In this document: positions 16,376-25,597 of the stretch, piece by piece
Numbering within the stretch: position 1 is the stretch's first letter
Layout: the number at the start of each line of letters is the position of its first letter
Origin: Muribaculaceae bacterium
Lineage (GTDB): Bacteria > Bacteroidota > Bacteroidia > Bacteroidales > Muribaculaceae
Direction: 5' to 3'
Assembly (NCBI GenBank): GCA_023664185.1
Contig: JAMPGA010000007.1
Location: 1-34,549 of the forward strand
Length of the DNA stretch: 34,549 nucleotides
Notes under the pieces: model-generated
Told to the model about the DNA's origin: nothing
Seen by the model: the letters and a program-made list of their open reading frames with translations, nothing else
Database searches by the model: none
Translations under genes and position numbers: made by a program

Positions 16376-19032
16376 TGCGTAAACCATCCATTCTGTCACA
16401 TTTCCTCATACGTCTTGCGGCTGTCAGCCTGCTCATGGCAGCTGCCGCGGGAGTATCGGCGCAGACACCCGCCGACACCATCGTCAACCCTACTGTGATG
16501 TTTTCGGGCATACCGAAAATGTATGAAATAGCGGGTATCCGCATTGTGGGAGCCGACAACTATGATGAGAAAAACATCCTGTCGTATGCAGGTCTCAAGG
16601 TTGGCGACCGTATCCCCATTCCCGGCGACGACCTGTCGGAGGCTGCCAAGCGGCTGTGGAAGCAGGGCCTCTTCTCCAACGTCCAGATCACCGTCGACAA
16701 AACCGCCGGTGGCAAGGCTTGGCTCTGTCTGAATCTGCGTCAACAGCCCAGAATAGAGTCTATCAGATATTCGGGCGTGAAGAAGGGCGAACAGAAAGAT
16801 CTCGACGAGGCTTTGCAGCTGCACCGCGGCACTCAGATAACCCAGAATATCGTGAACCGTGCCGAGTCCATCATCAAAAAATATTACTCGGCCAAAGGCT
16901 TTGGCAATGCTCAGGTCAAGATTGATCTGGCAGAATCTCTCTCGGCTCCAAATGAAGTGATTGTAGATATCCGCGTCAACAAAAACGACAAGGTCAAGGT
17001 TCACAAAATCTATATCGACGGCAACGAGGTGTTCTCCGACAATCAGGTGCAGAGCGCCATGAAGAAGACCAACGAGAAGGGAAAGCTCAAAAATCTGTTC
17101 CGCCAGAAGAAATTTGTGGAGAGCGACTATGAGGACGACCTCAAGCGCATAATCCAGAAATACAACGAGAAAGGCTATCGCGACGCAGTGATTCTGAGCG
17201 ACTCCGTAGTGCCTTACGACGATAAGACCGTAGATGTCTACATCACCCTCGATGAAGGCCGTAAGTATTACATCAACGATATATCGTGGGTGGGCAATAC
17301 GGTGTATCCCACCGACGTGCTCTCCGATGTGCTGGGCTTCTCGAAAGGCGATGTCTACAACCAGAAGCTGCTCGAAAAGCGCACCACCGAAGATGACGAC
17401 GCCATACAGAACTACTATATGGACCGCGGTTATCTCTTCTTCCAGATTGTGCCCATAGAGAAGAACGTGCGTGGCGACTCCATAGACCTTGAGATGCGTA
17501 TATTTGAAGGTCAGCCGGCCCGTATAAACAATGTGGTGATCAACGGTAACGACCGTCTGTATGAAAAGGTGATACGCCGTGAGCTCTATGTAAGACCCGG
17601 TGAACTCTTCTCCAAGTCAGACCTTATGCGCTCGGCCCGCGAGATTGCCACGACAGGACACTTCGACCCCGAGACCATGGACATACGCCCGGAGCCCAAC
17701 GAGGAAAACGGCACTGTCGACATCCTTTTCAATCTCACATCCAAGTCGAACGACCAGTTTGAATTCTCCATGGGCTGGGGTCAGACCGGTGTGATAGGCA
17801 AGGTGGCCATCAAGTTTACCAACTTCTCCATCAAGAATCTCTTCTACCCCAACTCCTACAAGGGTCTCATACCGCAGGGCGAGGGGCAGCAGTTCACAAT
17901 CTCGGCACAGACCAACGCCCGTTATTATCAGGCTTACTCGATATCGTTCCTCGACCCCTGGTTTGGCGGCAAGAGGCCCAATGCCCTTTCTGTGTCGGCC
18001 TACTATAGCCGTCAGACCGGTGTGAACTCCTCGTTCTACAACAACCGCTACATGTCGAACTACTATAACTATGGCTACGGTCTGGGCAGCTATGGCTACA
18101 ACGACTATTACAACAATGGCTATGGCTACGGCAATGCCTATGAGGACTCCTACGACCCCAACAAGTATCTGCAGATGCTGGGTGTCAATGTGGGCTTCGG
18201 CAAACGTCTCAACTGGCCCGACGACTATTTCACATTCAACGTCGACCTTGGCTACAACTGGTATCATGTGAAAAACTGGGCCTATCTCCTCAACATGCAG
18301 AACGGCACATCAAACTCACTGGTGCTGGGACTGACATTGGGGCGCAACTCCATCGATAATCCCCAATACACACGTTCGGGCTCAACCTTCTCGCTCAGCC
18401 TGCAGCTCACACCCCCGGCTTCGCTCTTCGGTAAGAAGAACTGGAAGAAGCTCTCGGAGGAAAACACCGACGAAGCTCACCGCCAGCTCTATCACTGGGT
18501 GGAATACTGGAAGCTCAAGTTCCTCTCGCGCACATACACTCCGCTCAACGACAAGGATAGCAAATATACACTTGTGCTCATGACCCGCGCCGACTTCGGT
18601 CTGCTGGGTTCGTACAACCGCTATCTCAAATCGCCTTACGAGACCTTCTATGTGGGTGGCGACGGCATGTCGGGCTCATATACCTACGCCCAGGAGACCA
18701 TTGCGCTCCGCGGCTATGACAACGGCCAGTTCACACCCTATCAGTATGGCGGCGGCCGTGCCTACACACGCTTCGGCCTGGAGCTCCACTTCCCCTTCCT
18801 GCTTCAGCCCACCACTACCATCTATGGTCTGACCTTTGTGGAGGGTGGTAATGCCTGGCATGACATACGCGACTTCTCGCCCTTCGACATTAAGCGCTCG
18901 GCCGGTGTGGGTGCACGTATCTTCCTCCCCATGGTGGGTATGATGGGTATCGACTGGGCCTACGGCTTCGACAAGGTCTATGGCGAGAAGGGAGGTTCGC
19001 ACTTCCACTTCATCCTCGGCCAGGAGTTCTGA
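16372..19032 (+). CDS. bamA: Outer-membrane protein assembly factor BamA
   Basis: Omp85 protein that inserts beta-barrel proteins into the outer membrane. It has 886 residues: a signal peptide (ending AAAAGVSAQ), five POTRA domains over about 50-460 (for example [16 protein letters not shown] and [21 protein letters not shown]), then a 16-strand barrel ending in Phe ([13 protein letters not shown]). A low-complexity Tyr/Gly/Asn insertion at residues 561-594 falls early in the barrel and is likely a surface loop. The gene overlaps uppS by 4 bp. The OmpH/Skp genes downstream fit the usual assembly cluster. Confidence 0.95.
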   Translation: MMRKPSILSHFLIRLAAVSLLMAAAAGVSAQTPADTIVNPTVMFSGIPKMYEIAGIRIVGADNYDEKNILSYAGLKVGDRIPIPGDDLSEAAKRLWKQGLFSNVQITVDKTAGGKAWLCLNLRQQPRIESIRYSGVKKGEQKDLDEALQLHRGTQITQNIVNRAESIIKKYYSAKGFGNAQVKIDLAESLSAPNEVIVDIRVNKNDKVKVHKIYIDGNEVFSDNQVQSAMKKTNEKGKLKNLFRQKKFVESDYEDDLKRIIQKYNEKGYRDAVILSDSVVPYDDKTVDVYITLDEGRKYYINDISWVGNTVYPTDVLSDVLGFSKGDVYNQKLLEKRTTEDDDAIQNYYMDRGYLFFQIVPIEKNVRGDSIDLEMRIFEGQPARINNVVINGNDRLYEKVIRRELYVRPGELFSKSDLMRSAREIATTGHFDPETMDIRPEPNEENGTVDILFNLTSKSNDQFEFSMGWGQTGVIGKVAIKFTNFSIKNLFYPNSYKGLIPQGEGQQFTISAQTNARYYQAYSISFLDPWFGGKRPNALSVSAYYSRQTGVNSSFYNNRYMSNYYNYGYGLGSYGYNDYYNNGYGYGNAYEDSYDPNKYLQMLGVNVGFGKRLNWPDDYFTFNVDLGYNWYHVKNWAYLLNMQNGTSNSLVLGLTLGRNSIDNPQYTRSGSTFSLSLQLTPPASLFGKKNWKKLSEENTDEAHRQLYHWVEYWKLKFLSRTYTPLNDKDSKYTLVLMTRADFGLLGSYNRYLKSPYETFYVGGDGMSGSYTYAQETIALRGYDNGQFTPYQYGGGRAYTRFGLELHFPFLLQPTTTIYGLTFVEGGNAWHDIRDFSPFDIKRSAGVGARIFLPMVGMMGIDWAYGFDKVYGEKGGSHFHFILGQEF

Positions 19033-19154
19033 AACAGTGTTGAATATGGTTAATTAAATCTAACCCGATTAAACCACATCTGCTGTAAACTCTCTTACCA
19101 TAATAATGGTTATATAATTATATCAAGACCTTTTAAAAATCATCCTCACCGCAC

Positions 19155-19670
19155 ATGACACGTTTTCTCATATCACTCATCATCATGGCCGGAGCGTGGC
19201 TGGGGGCCTCAGCTCAGAAATTCGCTCTTGTCGACATGGACTATATCCTCTCGTCAATCCCCTCTTACGAGATGGCCAACGAGCAGCTCAACCAGCTGTC
19301 GCTGCGTTGGCAGAAAGAAGTGGAGGCTGTGGCCAAGGAGGCCGAGACCCTCTACAAGAACTATCAGAACGAGATGGTGTTTCTAACCGACGACCAGAAG
19401 AAGAAAAAGGAGGAAGAGATTGTGGCCAAGGAGAAAAGCGCCGCCGAGTTGCGCCAGAAATACTTCGGCCCCGAAGGAGAGCTCTACAAAAAGCGCCAGA
19501 CCCTGATGAAGCCCATACAGGAGGAGGTATACAACGCCGTGAAAAAGGTATCGGAGGAGAGAGGATACCAGTGTATCTTCGACCGAGCCTCGTCGGCCGA
19601 CATAATTTTTGCCTCCCCCCGCATCGACGTATCCAACGAGGTTCTTGAAAAGTTAGGTTATTCAAAATAA
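19155..19670 (+). CDS. OmpH/Skp-family periplasmic chaperone (first copy)
   Basis: A 171-residue protein with a signal peptide (cleaved after SAQ) and the family opening KFALVDMDYILSSIPSYEMANEQL. A long charged coiled coil covers about residues 40-115 (KEVEAVAKEAETLYKNY; DDQKKKKEEEIVAKEK), then the closing beta part (GYQCIFDRASSADIIFASPRIDVSNEVL). Skp-type chaperones hold unfolded outer-membrane proteins for BamA, encoded just upstream. The 122-bp gap after bamA shows no clear promoter. Confidence 0.9.
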   Translation: MTRFLISLIIMAGAWLGASAQKFALVDMDYILSSIPSYEMANEQLNQLSLRWQKEVEAVAKEAETLYKNYQNEMVFLTDDQKKKKEEEIVAKEKSAAELRQKYFGPEGELYKKRQTLMKPIQEEVYNAVKKVSEERGYQCIFDRASSADIIFASPRIDVSNEVLEKLGYSK

Positions 19671-19676
19671 TTTAGC

Positions 19677-19684
19677 TATATTTG
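19677..19684 (+). promoter_or_regulatory. Candidate -7 element of the second OmpH gene
   Basis: TATATTTG fits TAnnTTTG and starts 7 bp after the first OmpH stop, about 80 bp before the second ATG. No convincing -33 TTTG is seen. It would let the second copy be expressed on its own. Confidence 0.45.
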
Positions 19685-19762
19685 CAACCGTTTTCGGGCC
19701 ATACAGCTCCGTGACGGTCTCTCCCGTTTCACAAAATTACAAAACACTCAAACTCAAAACTA

Positions 19763-20257
19763 ATGTTCAAAAGACTTTTACTTGCAATCCTTATTGCACT
19801 TCCCATGAGCGTGTTCGCCCAGAAATTTGCAGTAATCAATACTCAGCAACTAATGGAGTCTATGCCTGAGATCAAGACCATCAACGAACAGATGGAGGCT
19901 TCGACTAAGAAATATCAGGCCGAGTTTGCCAAACTTCAGGAGGAATTCGGCAAGAAATATGAAGAATTCCAGGCATTGGATCCCAATACACTCCAGACCA
20001 TCAAGGATCGCCGCATGCAGGAAATGCAGGAGCTCGAGAAGAAGATCCAGCAGTTCCAGCAGACAGCCTCCGAGGATCTGCAGCGCCAGCAGCAGCAGCT
20101 CATGGCTCCCGTGCAGGACAAAGTGATGAAAGCCATCCAGGCCGTAGGCGCCGAGGGCAACTACACTTTCGTGTTTGAAAACATCATGCCTGTCTACACC
20201 GGCACCGATGTCACTGACATCACCGAGACAGTAAAAGCTCGTCTCACTGCCAACTGA
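19763..20257 (+). CDS. OmpH/Skp-family periplasmic chaperone (second copy)
   Basis: A 164-residue protein with a signal peptide (MFKRLLLAILIALPMSVFAQ) and family opening KFAVINTQQLMESMPEIKTINEQ. A Gln/Glu-rich coiled coil follows (QEMQELEKKIQQFQQTASED, then QRQQQQLMAPVQDKV). It differs clearly from the first copy, so this is an old duplication. Tandem OmpH genes behind bamA are common in Bacteroidetes. A strong hairpin terminator follows 40 bp downstream. Confidence 0.92.
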   Translation: MFKRLLLAILIALPMSVFAQKFAVINTQQLMESMPEIKTINEQMEASTKKYQAEFAKLQEEFGKKYEEFQALDPNTLQTIKDRRMQEMQELEKKIQQFQQTASEDLQRQQQQLMAPVQDKVMKAIQAVGAEGNYTFVFENIMPVYTGTDVTDITETVKARLTAN

Positions 20258-20296
20258 TCAATCAGACCCGGCTCCCAAGCCGCGGATCACGTAATG

Positions 20297-20336
20297 CAAA
20301 GGCGTTCAGTCCCCACATCCGGCCTGGACGCCTTTG
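20297..20336 (+). terminator. Hairpin terminator after the second OmpH gene
   Basis: CAAAGGCGTTCAG (20297-20309) and CTGGACGCCTTTG (20324-20336) pair over 13 bp with one T-G wobble. No long T-tract follows, so it may be only partly effective or act on mRNA stability. Confidence 0.6.
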
Positions 20337-20400
20337 ACTGACTAAGAACTAACTCCAACATCCACACTCCCTTTCAGGATCATTACCCACACTTTTCACA

Positions 20401-22323
20401 ATGCTGCGAATCAAGCGAATGGATCTCTTCATCCTGCAGAGCTTCTTGCCTCTGTTTGTGATGACGTTTTGCATATGCCTGTTCATAGTGCTGATGCAGT
20501 TTCTGTGGCGCTATATCGACGATATGGTGGGCAAAGGTCTGGGCATGGATGTGTTGGGCGAACTGTTCTTCTATGCTGCCATGACCATGGTGCCCATGGC
20601 GCTCCCTCTGGCCATACTGCTGGCCTCGCTGATGATATTCGGCAACCTAGGCGAGAATTTCGAGCTCACGGCCATGAAGGCCTCGGGCATCTCGCTGCTG
20701 CGCACCATGACCCCGCTCATCATCCTGATGGTGCTCATTGCCATCGGTGCCTTCTTTTTCCAGAATAATGTGCTGCCGATAGCGCAGACCAAGATGTGGA
20801 CACTGCTCTATTCCGTGCGCCAGAAATCGCCGGAGGTCGAGATCCCCGAGGGTGTGTTCTACGATCAGATTCCGGGCTACAACCTCTATGTGGAGAGCAA
20901 GAACCGCGAGACCGGTGTGCTCTACGATATGATGATCTACGACGTCTCGCGCGGATTTGAAAACTCCTCCATCATTCTGGCCGACTCGGGCAAGATGTCG
21001 TTCACTCCCGACAAGACAAGGCTGTTCCTGCAACTGTGGTCGGGCGAATCGTTTGAAAACCTCAAGGACGCCGCCTCGTCGATGAAAAATGTGCCCTATA
21101 GGCGCGAGTCGTTCAGCACCAAGGAGATAATAGTGAAGTTTGACGCCAACTTCAACCGTATGGACGAGCAGGGCATGCGCAATCAGTATGTGGGCAAGAA
21201 CATGGCTGAGCTGCAGGCCACCATCGACTCCGTAGGCGCTTACACTGACTCGGTGGCCGACTTCTACGGCACCGAGCTGCGCAAGAAACGCCTGCTTGGC
21301 TCCGATCCCTATGAAAACTATACACCCGAAGGGGCTATGGTGCGCAGCACGCGCCTCAAGCCAGAGGTGAAAATTGAGAAGTCCATCAATGTGGATTCAC
21401 TGATGCGTGGAACATCCTCTACGACCGAGCTCAGCAATCTAAACAGCGCCCTGGCCAAGGCTCAGCGCGCCAAGCAGGAATACGAGTTCAGAGCCCTGCA
21501 GATGGCGGAGGATCTGAAGACCGTCCGTCGCCATGCCATAGAGCTGCAGAAGAAGTTTACACTGTCGTTTGCCTGCATCATATTTTTCTTCATCGGGGCT
21601 CCGCTTGGCGCCATAATCCGCAAGGGCGGCCTGGGCACACCGCTGGTGATATCCGTGTTCCTCTTCATCTTTTACTACATCATCGACAATATGGGCTACA
21701 AGATGGCTCGCGACGGCAAACTGCCGGTGTGGGAAGGCATGTGGCTCTCGGCCGCCGTGCTGCTGCCTCTGGGCATATTCTTCACCTACAAGGCTGTCAA
21801 CGACTCGGCTGTGTTCAACAAGGATGCCTATCTCAACTTCTTCCGTCGCTTCCTGGGCGTGAGTGAGGTGAGAAACGTGGTGATGAAGGAGGTGATAATG
21901 GAGGAGGTGCGTCCACAGGTGGCCGTGGAGCGTCTGGAGCATCTCAAAGCCGAAGTGGCTGCCTATCTTGCGGCCAATCCGTGCAACCAGTCGTTTGCAG
22001 CCTACTGGCTCAAGGGCTATGACCGCCAGAGCCTGCACGAACTGCGCGACGATATGGAGCAGCTGGTGGAACGCCTCTCCAACTCCCGCTCAAAACTCGT
22101 GATAAACACGCTGATGGATCTCCCCATACTCCGCTCGCTGTGGTTCATAAAGCCCAGCAACTCACAGGCGTTGTCGAAGGCCATGATAGTGCTGTTTCCC
22201 ATCGGAATACCCGTATGGCTCTACGGTCGCCATCTGCAAAACCGTCTGCGCACCGAGCTTGAGAGTGTCAGCAAAGTGTCAGACCGACTAATTCAGCTCA
22301 TCAACCCAGAAAATAAAGACTGA
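20401..22323 (+). CDS. LptF/LptG-family permease, extended C terminus
   Basis: Inner-membrane subunit expected to extract lipopolysaccharide and pass it to the Lpt bridge together with the ATPase LptB. TM1-3 lie at about 12-35, 55-80 and 98-122, a periplasmic jelly-roll region at about 130-350, a coiled stretch at about 350-382, and TM4-6 at about 383-470 (FACIIFFFIGAPLGAIIRKGG is a family hallmark). The protein has 640 residues, against about 360 in E. coli LptF/G. The extra ~170 residues include a further hydrophobic helix near 590-610 (MIVLFPIGIPVWLYG). LptF and LptG cannot be told apart from sequence alone. The stop is 6 bp before ribBA. Confidence 0.88.
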   Translation: MLRIKRMDLFILQSFLPLFVMTFCICLFIVLMQFLWRYIDDMVGKGLGMDVLGELFFYAAMTMVPMALPLAILLASLMIFGNLGENFELTAMKASGISLLRTMTPLIILMVLIAIGAFFFQNNVLPIAQTKMWTLLYSVRQKSPEVEIPEGVFYDQIPGYNLYVESKNRETGVLYDMMIYDVSRGFENSSIILADSGKMSFTPDKTRLFLQLWSGESFENLKDAASSMKNVPYRRESFSTKEIIVKFDANFNRMDEQGMRNQYVGKNMAELQATIDSVGAYTDSVADFYGTELRKKRLLGSDPYENYTPEGAMVRSTRLKPEVKIEKSINVDSLMRGTSSTTELSNLNSALAKAQRAKQEYEFRALQMAEDLKTVRRHAIELQKKFTLSFACIIFFFIGAPLGAIIRKGGLGTPLVISVFLFIFYYIIDNMGYKMARDGKLPVWEGMWLSAAVLLPLGIFFTYKAVNDSAVFNKDAYLNFFRRFLGVSEVRNVVMKEVIMEEVRPQVAVERLEHLKAEVAAYLAANPCNQSFAAYWLKGYDRQSLHELRDDMEQLVERLSNSRSKLVINTLMDLPILRSLWFIKPSNSQALSKAMIVLFPIGIPVWLYGRHLQNRLRTELESVSKVSDRLIQLINPENKD

Positions 22324-22329
22324 CAAGAT

Positions 22330-23538
22330 ATGGAAAAGATAAGACTTGACTCTATAGCCGAGGCTATTGAAGACTTCCGCCAGGGTAAATTCGTTGTCGT
22401 GGTCGATGACGAGGACCGTGAGAATGAGGGAGACCTCATCATAGCCGCCGAGAAGGTCACTCCCGACCATGTCAACTTCATGATAACAAATGCCCGTGGC
22501 GAGCTTTGCGCTCCACTCACCATAAGCCGCTGCCAGCAGCTGGGGTTGCCACACCAGGTAGAGGAAAACACCTCGATGCTGGGCACTCCGTTTACCATAA
22601 CAGTCGATCTGCTGCCGGGGTGCACCACCGGTGTGTCGGCTCACGACCGCGCCGCCACCATCAATGCGCTGGCCGACCCCTCGCGCAAGCCCTCCGATTT
22701 CGGCCGCCCGGGCCACGTGCATCCCCTCTATGCCCAGGATGCCGGTGTGCTTCGCCGTGCAGGCCATACCGAGGCTGCCATCGATCTGGCCCGTCTTGCA
22801 GGGCTCAACCCGGCTGCCTCGCTCATTGAGATTCTCAACGAGGACGGCACCATGGCGCGTCTACCTCAGCTGCGCCAGAAGGCCGACCAGTGGGGACTGA
22901 AACTAATCTCCATACGCGACCTCATAGCCTACCGTCTAGCCACTGAGAGCCTCGTAGAGGAAGGTGTGGAGGTGGATATGCCCACAGCCTACGGCCACTT
23001 CCGCCTCATACCCTTCAGGCAGAAGAGCAACGGCCTGGAGCATATAGCCCTCATCAAGGGCACCGTAAAGCCCGAAGAGCCGGTGCTGGTGAGGGTACAC
23101 TCATCATGTGCCACCGGCGATATCTTTGGCTCCATGCGCTGCGATTGCGGCGAGCAGCTGCACAAAGCCATGCAGATGATAGAAAATGAGGGCACAGGTG
23201 TGGTGCTTTATCTCAATCAGGAAGGACGCGGCATAGGACTGATGGAAAAAATCAAGGCTTATAAGCTTCAGGAGGAAGGGCTCGATACCGTGGATGCCAA
23301 TCTCCACCTGGGACATAAGGCCGACGAGCGCGACTATGGAGTGGGTGCTCAGATACTCAGGCTGTTGGGTGTGCAGAAAATGCGCCTTATGACCAACAAC
23401 CCCGTGAAGCGCAAGGGTCTGGAAGGGTTCGGACTCGAGGTGGTGGAAAATGTGCCTATCGAGATTGCCCCCAACACTTACAACCGCCGGTATATGCTCA
23501 CAAAGCAGGAACGCATGGGCCATAAGCTTCATATGTGA
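22330..23538 (+). CDS. ribBA: Bifunctional 3,4-dihydroxy-2-butanone-4-phosphate synthase / GTP cyclohydrolase II
   Basis: Riboflavin synthesis enzyme that supplies both precursors of the pathway. The N-terminal RibB half (about 1-203) has [11 protein letters not shown] at 26-36, [10 protein letters not shown] and [14 protein letters not shown]. The C-terminal RibA half (about 206-402) has the zinc site [19 protein letters not shown], with Cys260, Cys271 and Cys273, then NQEGRGIGL and [16 protein letters not shown]. Length (402) is normal for the fusion and all key residues seen are intact. No FMN riboswitch is visible; the gene follows the permease by 6 bp and is probably co-transcribed. Confidence 0.97.
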   Translation: MEKIRLDSIAEAIEDFRQGKFVVVVDDEDRENEGDLIIAAEKVTPDHVNFMITNARGELCAPLTISRCQQLGLPHQVEENTSMLGTPFTITVDLLPGCTTGVSAHDRAATINALADPSRKPSDFGRPGHVHPLYAQDAGVLRRAGHTEAAIDLARLAGLNPAASLIEILNEDGTMARLPQLRQKADQWGLKLISIRDLIAYRLATESLVEEGVEVDMPTAYGHFRLIPFRQKSNGLEHIALIKGTVKPEEPVLVRVHSSCATGDIFGSMRCDCGEQLHKAMQMIENEGTGVVLYLNQEGRGIGLMEKIKAYKLQEEGLDTVDANLHLGHKADERDYGVGAQILRLLGVQKMRLMTNNPVKRKGLEGFGLEVVENVPIEIAPNTYNRRYMLTKQERMGHKLHM

Positions 23539-23601
23539 ACCACAAGGCCGGACGGAGCGTTGTATCTGTAGATTCACGTCAAAACACCCAACGTTCCGCT
23601 T

Positions 23602-24903
23602 ATGCTTCTCACCGACATCATCCCCTCTCACACGATGGCACAGTGGCTCCTGAGCCACATCCACAAAGCTCTCGATATAGTTAATCTGAGCCACAACAAG
23701 ACCGTTGTGGAGATTATCTATGTCACCATCATAGTGTTGGCTGCGATATTCATAGGGTGGATTCTCAGCAATCTCATCCGTGTGGCTATACGCAAGGTGA
23801 TAATGGTGAAAGATCCAGAGGCGGGGCAGGAGCTGGTGAGGAGGCATGTGTTGTCGAGATGCAGCCGCATCATCCCGCCTCTATTTATTCTGGCCTTCCT
23901 GCCGTTTGCTCTGACCGGACAGTCTACGCTCAATACCGTGATCTACAGGGTCACACTCATCTACACCACCATAGTCATCTGTGTGGCCATTTGCTCGGTG
24001 GTCTCATTTTCGTGGATGCGGTTTGAGGAGAAGCGCAATACCCGCAATCTGCCACTTCGTGGCATACTCGACACCGTCCTGGTGATATTGTGGGTGATAA
24101 CGGTGATAGTGTGTATGGCCATTCTGGTCGACAAGTCGCCTGCGGTGCTCCTTGGCGGCCTCGGTGCCTTTGCCGCAGTGTTGATGCTGGTGTTCAAAGA
24201 TAGTATTTTGGGGCTTGTGGGTGGTCTGCAACTGTCGCAAAACGATATGCTCCACGTGGGCGACTGGATTGTGGTGCCCTCCACTCCGGCCAACGGCATT
24301 GTAATCGATGCCTCGCTCACTACCATCAAGGTGAGAAACTGGGACAATACCATAGTCACCATACCCCCGTATACACTGGTGTCAAGCTCGTTTCAGAACT
24401 GGCGTGGCATGTCGGAGAGCGGTGTCAGGCAGATAGCCCGCGCCATACTTTTTGACTCCTACAGCATAGTGCCTCTCGACAAGGCTACGCTCCAGAACGT
24501 GGTGACGAAATATCCCATCGTAAAACCATATGTAGATAAGCTCGAGGCAGCCGGACACATAGTGCCCGACCCCGGCATGGCCACCGTCAACGGCTCGCTG
24601 GCCACAAACATGGGCCTATTCCGAGCATATATGTGCCAGTGGCTCATAGACAATCCGGGCATCTCAAACAACAATCAGATACTTGTGCGCCTCATGACCC
24701 CCACCGAATACGGTGTGCCCCTGCAGATATGGTGCTTCACAGCCATCAATGCCTGGACAGCCTACGAGGCCATACAGAGCGACCTGTTTGAACACATCCT
24801 GGCCACCGCTCCCGACTTCGGACTCAGAGTCTACAACGAGACCTCGGGTGTCGACTCCCTTACCGTCAATATCCCCGGCATGCAGACTCCGGCGGGGAAA
24901 TGA
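23602..24903 (+). CDS. MscS-family mechanosensitive channel, YbdG-like
   Basis: Inner-membrane channel that opens under membrane tension and protects against osmotic downshock. It has 433 residues, near the 415 of E. coli YbdG, the closest type I recognise. About five transmembrane helices lie in the first 200 residues. The pore helix and start of the MscS beta domain are GGLGAFAAVLMLVFKDSILG and VGGLQLSQNDMLHVGDWIVVP (about 184-224). The following beta domain includes TTIKVRNWDNTIVTIPPYTLVSSSFQNW. ATG 23602 is used; ATG 23635 (MAQWLL) is an alternative. It stands alone, 63 bp after ribBA. Confidence 0.92.
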   Translation: MLLTDIIPSHTMAQWLLSHIHKALDIVNLSHNKTVVEIIYVTIIVLAAIFIGWILSNLIRVAIRKVIMVKDPEAGQELVRRHVLSRCSRIIPPLFILAFLPFALTGQSTLNTVIYRVTLIYTTIVICVAICSVVSFSWMRFEEKRNTRNLPLRGILDTVLVILWVITVIVCMAILVDKSPAVLLGGLGAFAAVLMLVFKDSILGLVGGLQLSQNDMLHVGDWIVVPSTPANGIVIDASLTTIKVRNWDNTIVTIPPYTLVSSSFQNWRGMSESGVRQIARAILFDSYSIVPLDKATLQNVVTKYPIVKPYVDKLEAAGHIVPDPGMATVNGSLATNMGLFRAYMCQWLIDNPGISNNNQILVRLMTPTEYGVPLQIWCFTAINAWTAYEAIQSDLFEHILATAPDFGLRVYNETSGVDSLTVNIPGMQTPAGK

Positions 24904-24905
24904 GT

Positions 24906-24947
24906 GTTGAGAATTGAGAGTTGAGAATTGAGAATTGAAAGTTGAGA
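24906..24947. repeat. Six tandem heptamers, (G/A)TTGAGA type
   Basis: The units are GTTGAGA, ATTGAGA, GTTGAGA, ATTGAGA, ATTGAAA, GTTGAGA in perfect register, starting right after the channel stop. A perfect hairpin begins 5 bp later. A degenerate version occurs at 29912-29946. Confidence 0.9.
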
Positions 24948-24951
24948 ACGC

Positions 24952-24982
24952 CATAATTTGCCTCATACTGGGGCAAATTATG
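24952..24982 (+). terminator. Perfect 11-bp hairpin after the MscS gene
   Basis: CATAATTTGCC (24952-24962) and GGCAAATTATG (24972-24982) are exact inverted copies with a 9-nt loop. No T-tract follows, so it may be a terminator, a repeat-family hairpin, or both. Confidence 0.55.
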
Positions 24983-25053
24983 ACGGTAATAAGGTTCGCA
25001 ACGGTTCTTAAATATGTGGATACTCGTTTAAAAATTAGGATTTTTGGGGAAAG

Positions 25054-25073
25054 TTGACTAATTTTGTAGTCAA
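25054..25073 (+). promoter_or_regulatory. Inverted repeat over a -7 element at a start codon
   Basis: TTGACTA (25054-25060) and TAGTCAA (25067-25073) are perfect inverted copies around ATTTTG. The -7-like TAATTTTG (25059-25066) lies inside it. The ATG at 25073 begins at its last base. If this promoter is used, the transcript would begin at or next to the start codon. Confidence 0.4.
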
Positions 25074-25558
25074 TGCTTCTTTTGTCGATTTTTCAAAGCG
25101 TAGAATTTTATGTGATAGCGGTCGTGGTGGCCGCTGCCATAATAGCCATCCTGGGTAGAAAACCTTCGGGAGGGGCTGTCAGACAGTATCTTCTGCCCGG
25201 ATTGCTCACTTCTGACGGCGATGCGGTTGTGCCTATGCCCCCCTCTGTGGAGTTTGTATGTGCCGACGATGGCACAGTGACTCTCCACCGCCGCGGTCTG
25301 CGCGGAGTCAGGGAGGATGGTGCTGTGAGCCTTGCCATAGATGTGAAGGGCTTTGATGTGGCCATTAAGGAGCGCATAGTGCCGGGACGTGAGCCCTGGC
25401 AGCCGGTAGACACGGCTTCGTTTGTGCTCGACTTCATGGGCAAAGAACATTATTTTATATCCTATACCACTGAACTCACACCAGTGGAGTCGGGGCTCTT
25501 CGCCTCGCTCACGCTCCACAACCGTCCGGGCAATGTGGTGCGCAAAAATTTGCAATGA
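25073..25558 (+). CDS. Small membrane-anchored protein, unknown function
   Basis: A 161-residue protein. The N terminus is one transmembrane helix (about 11-28, EFYVIAVVVAAAIIAIL), and the rest is a soluble beta-rich domain with charged strands (VEFVCADDGTVTLHRRGLRGV, then SLAIDVKGFDVAIKERIVPG). ATG 25073 is the only usable start, since a stop codon lies two codons upstream. It ends 39 bp before the large AlbA_2-type gene in the same direction, so a shared transcript and function are likely. I do not recognise the family. The topology suggests a domain held at the membrane surface, in or out unclear. Confidence 0.8.
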   Translation: MLLLSIFQSVEFYVIAVVVAAAIIAILGRKPSGGAVRQYLLPGLLTSDGDAVVPMPPSVEFVCADDGTVTLHRRGLRGVREDGAVSLAIDVKGFDVAIKERIVPGREPWQPVDTASFVLDFMGKEHYFISYTTELTPVESGLFASLTLHNRPGNVVRKNLQ

Positions 25559-25597
25559 TATTTAATTTTATATTATCACTAACAAACTATTTTATTT

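Noticed and set aside
17617..18267. 216-residue Val/Ile-rich frame opposite bamA
   Set aside because: Its hydrophobic run mirrors the Tyr/Gly-rich bamA insertion read backwards, not a real membrane protein.
22324..22329. FMN riboswitch before ribBA
   Set aside because: Only 6 bp separate it from the preceding gene, so no room exists for the aptamer.
24906..24947. Heptamer run considered as a CRISPR-like array
   Set aside because: Units are 7 bp with no spacers and no cas genes nearby.
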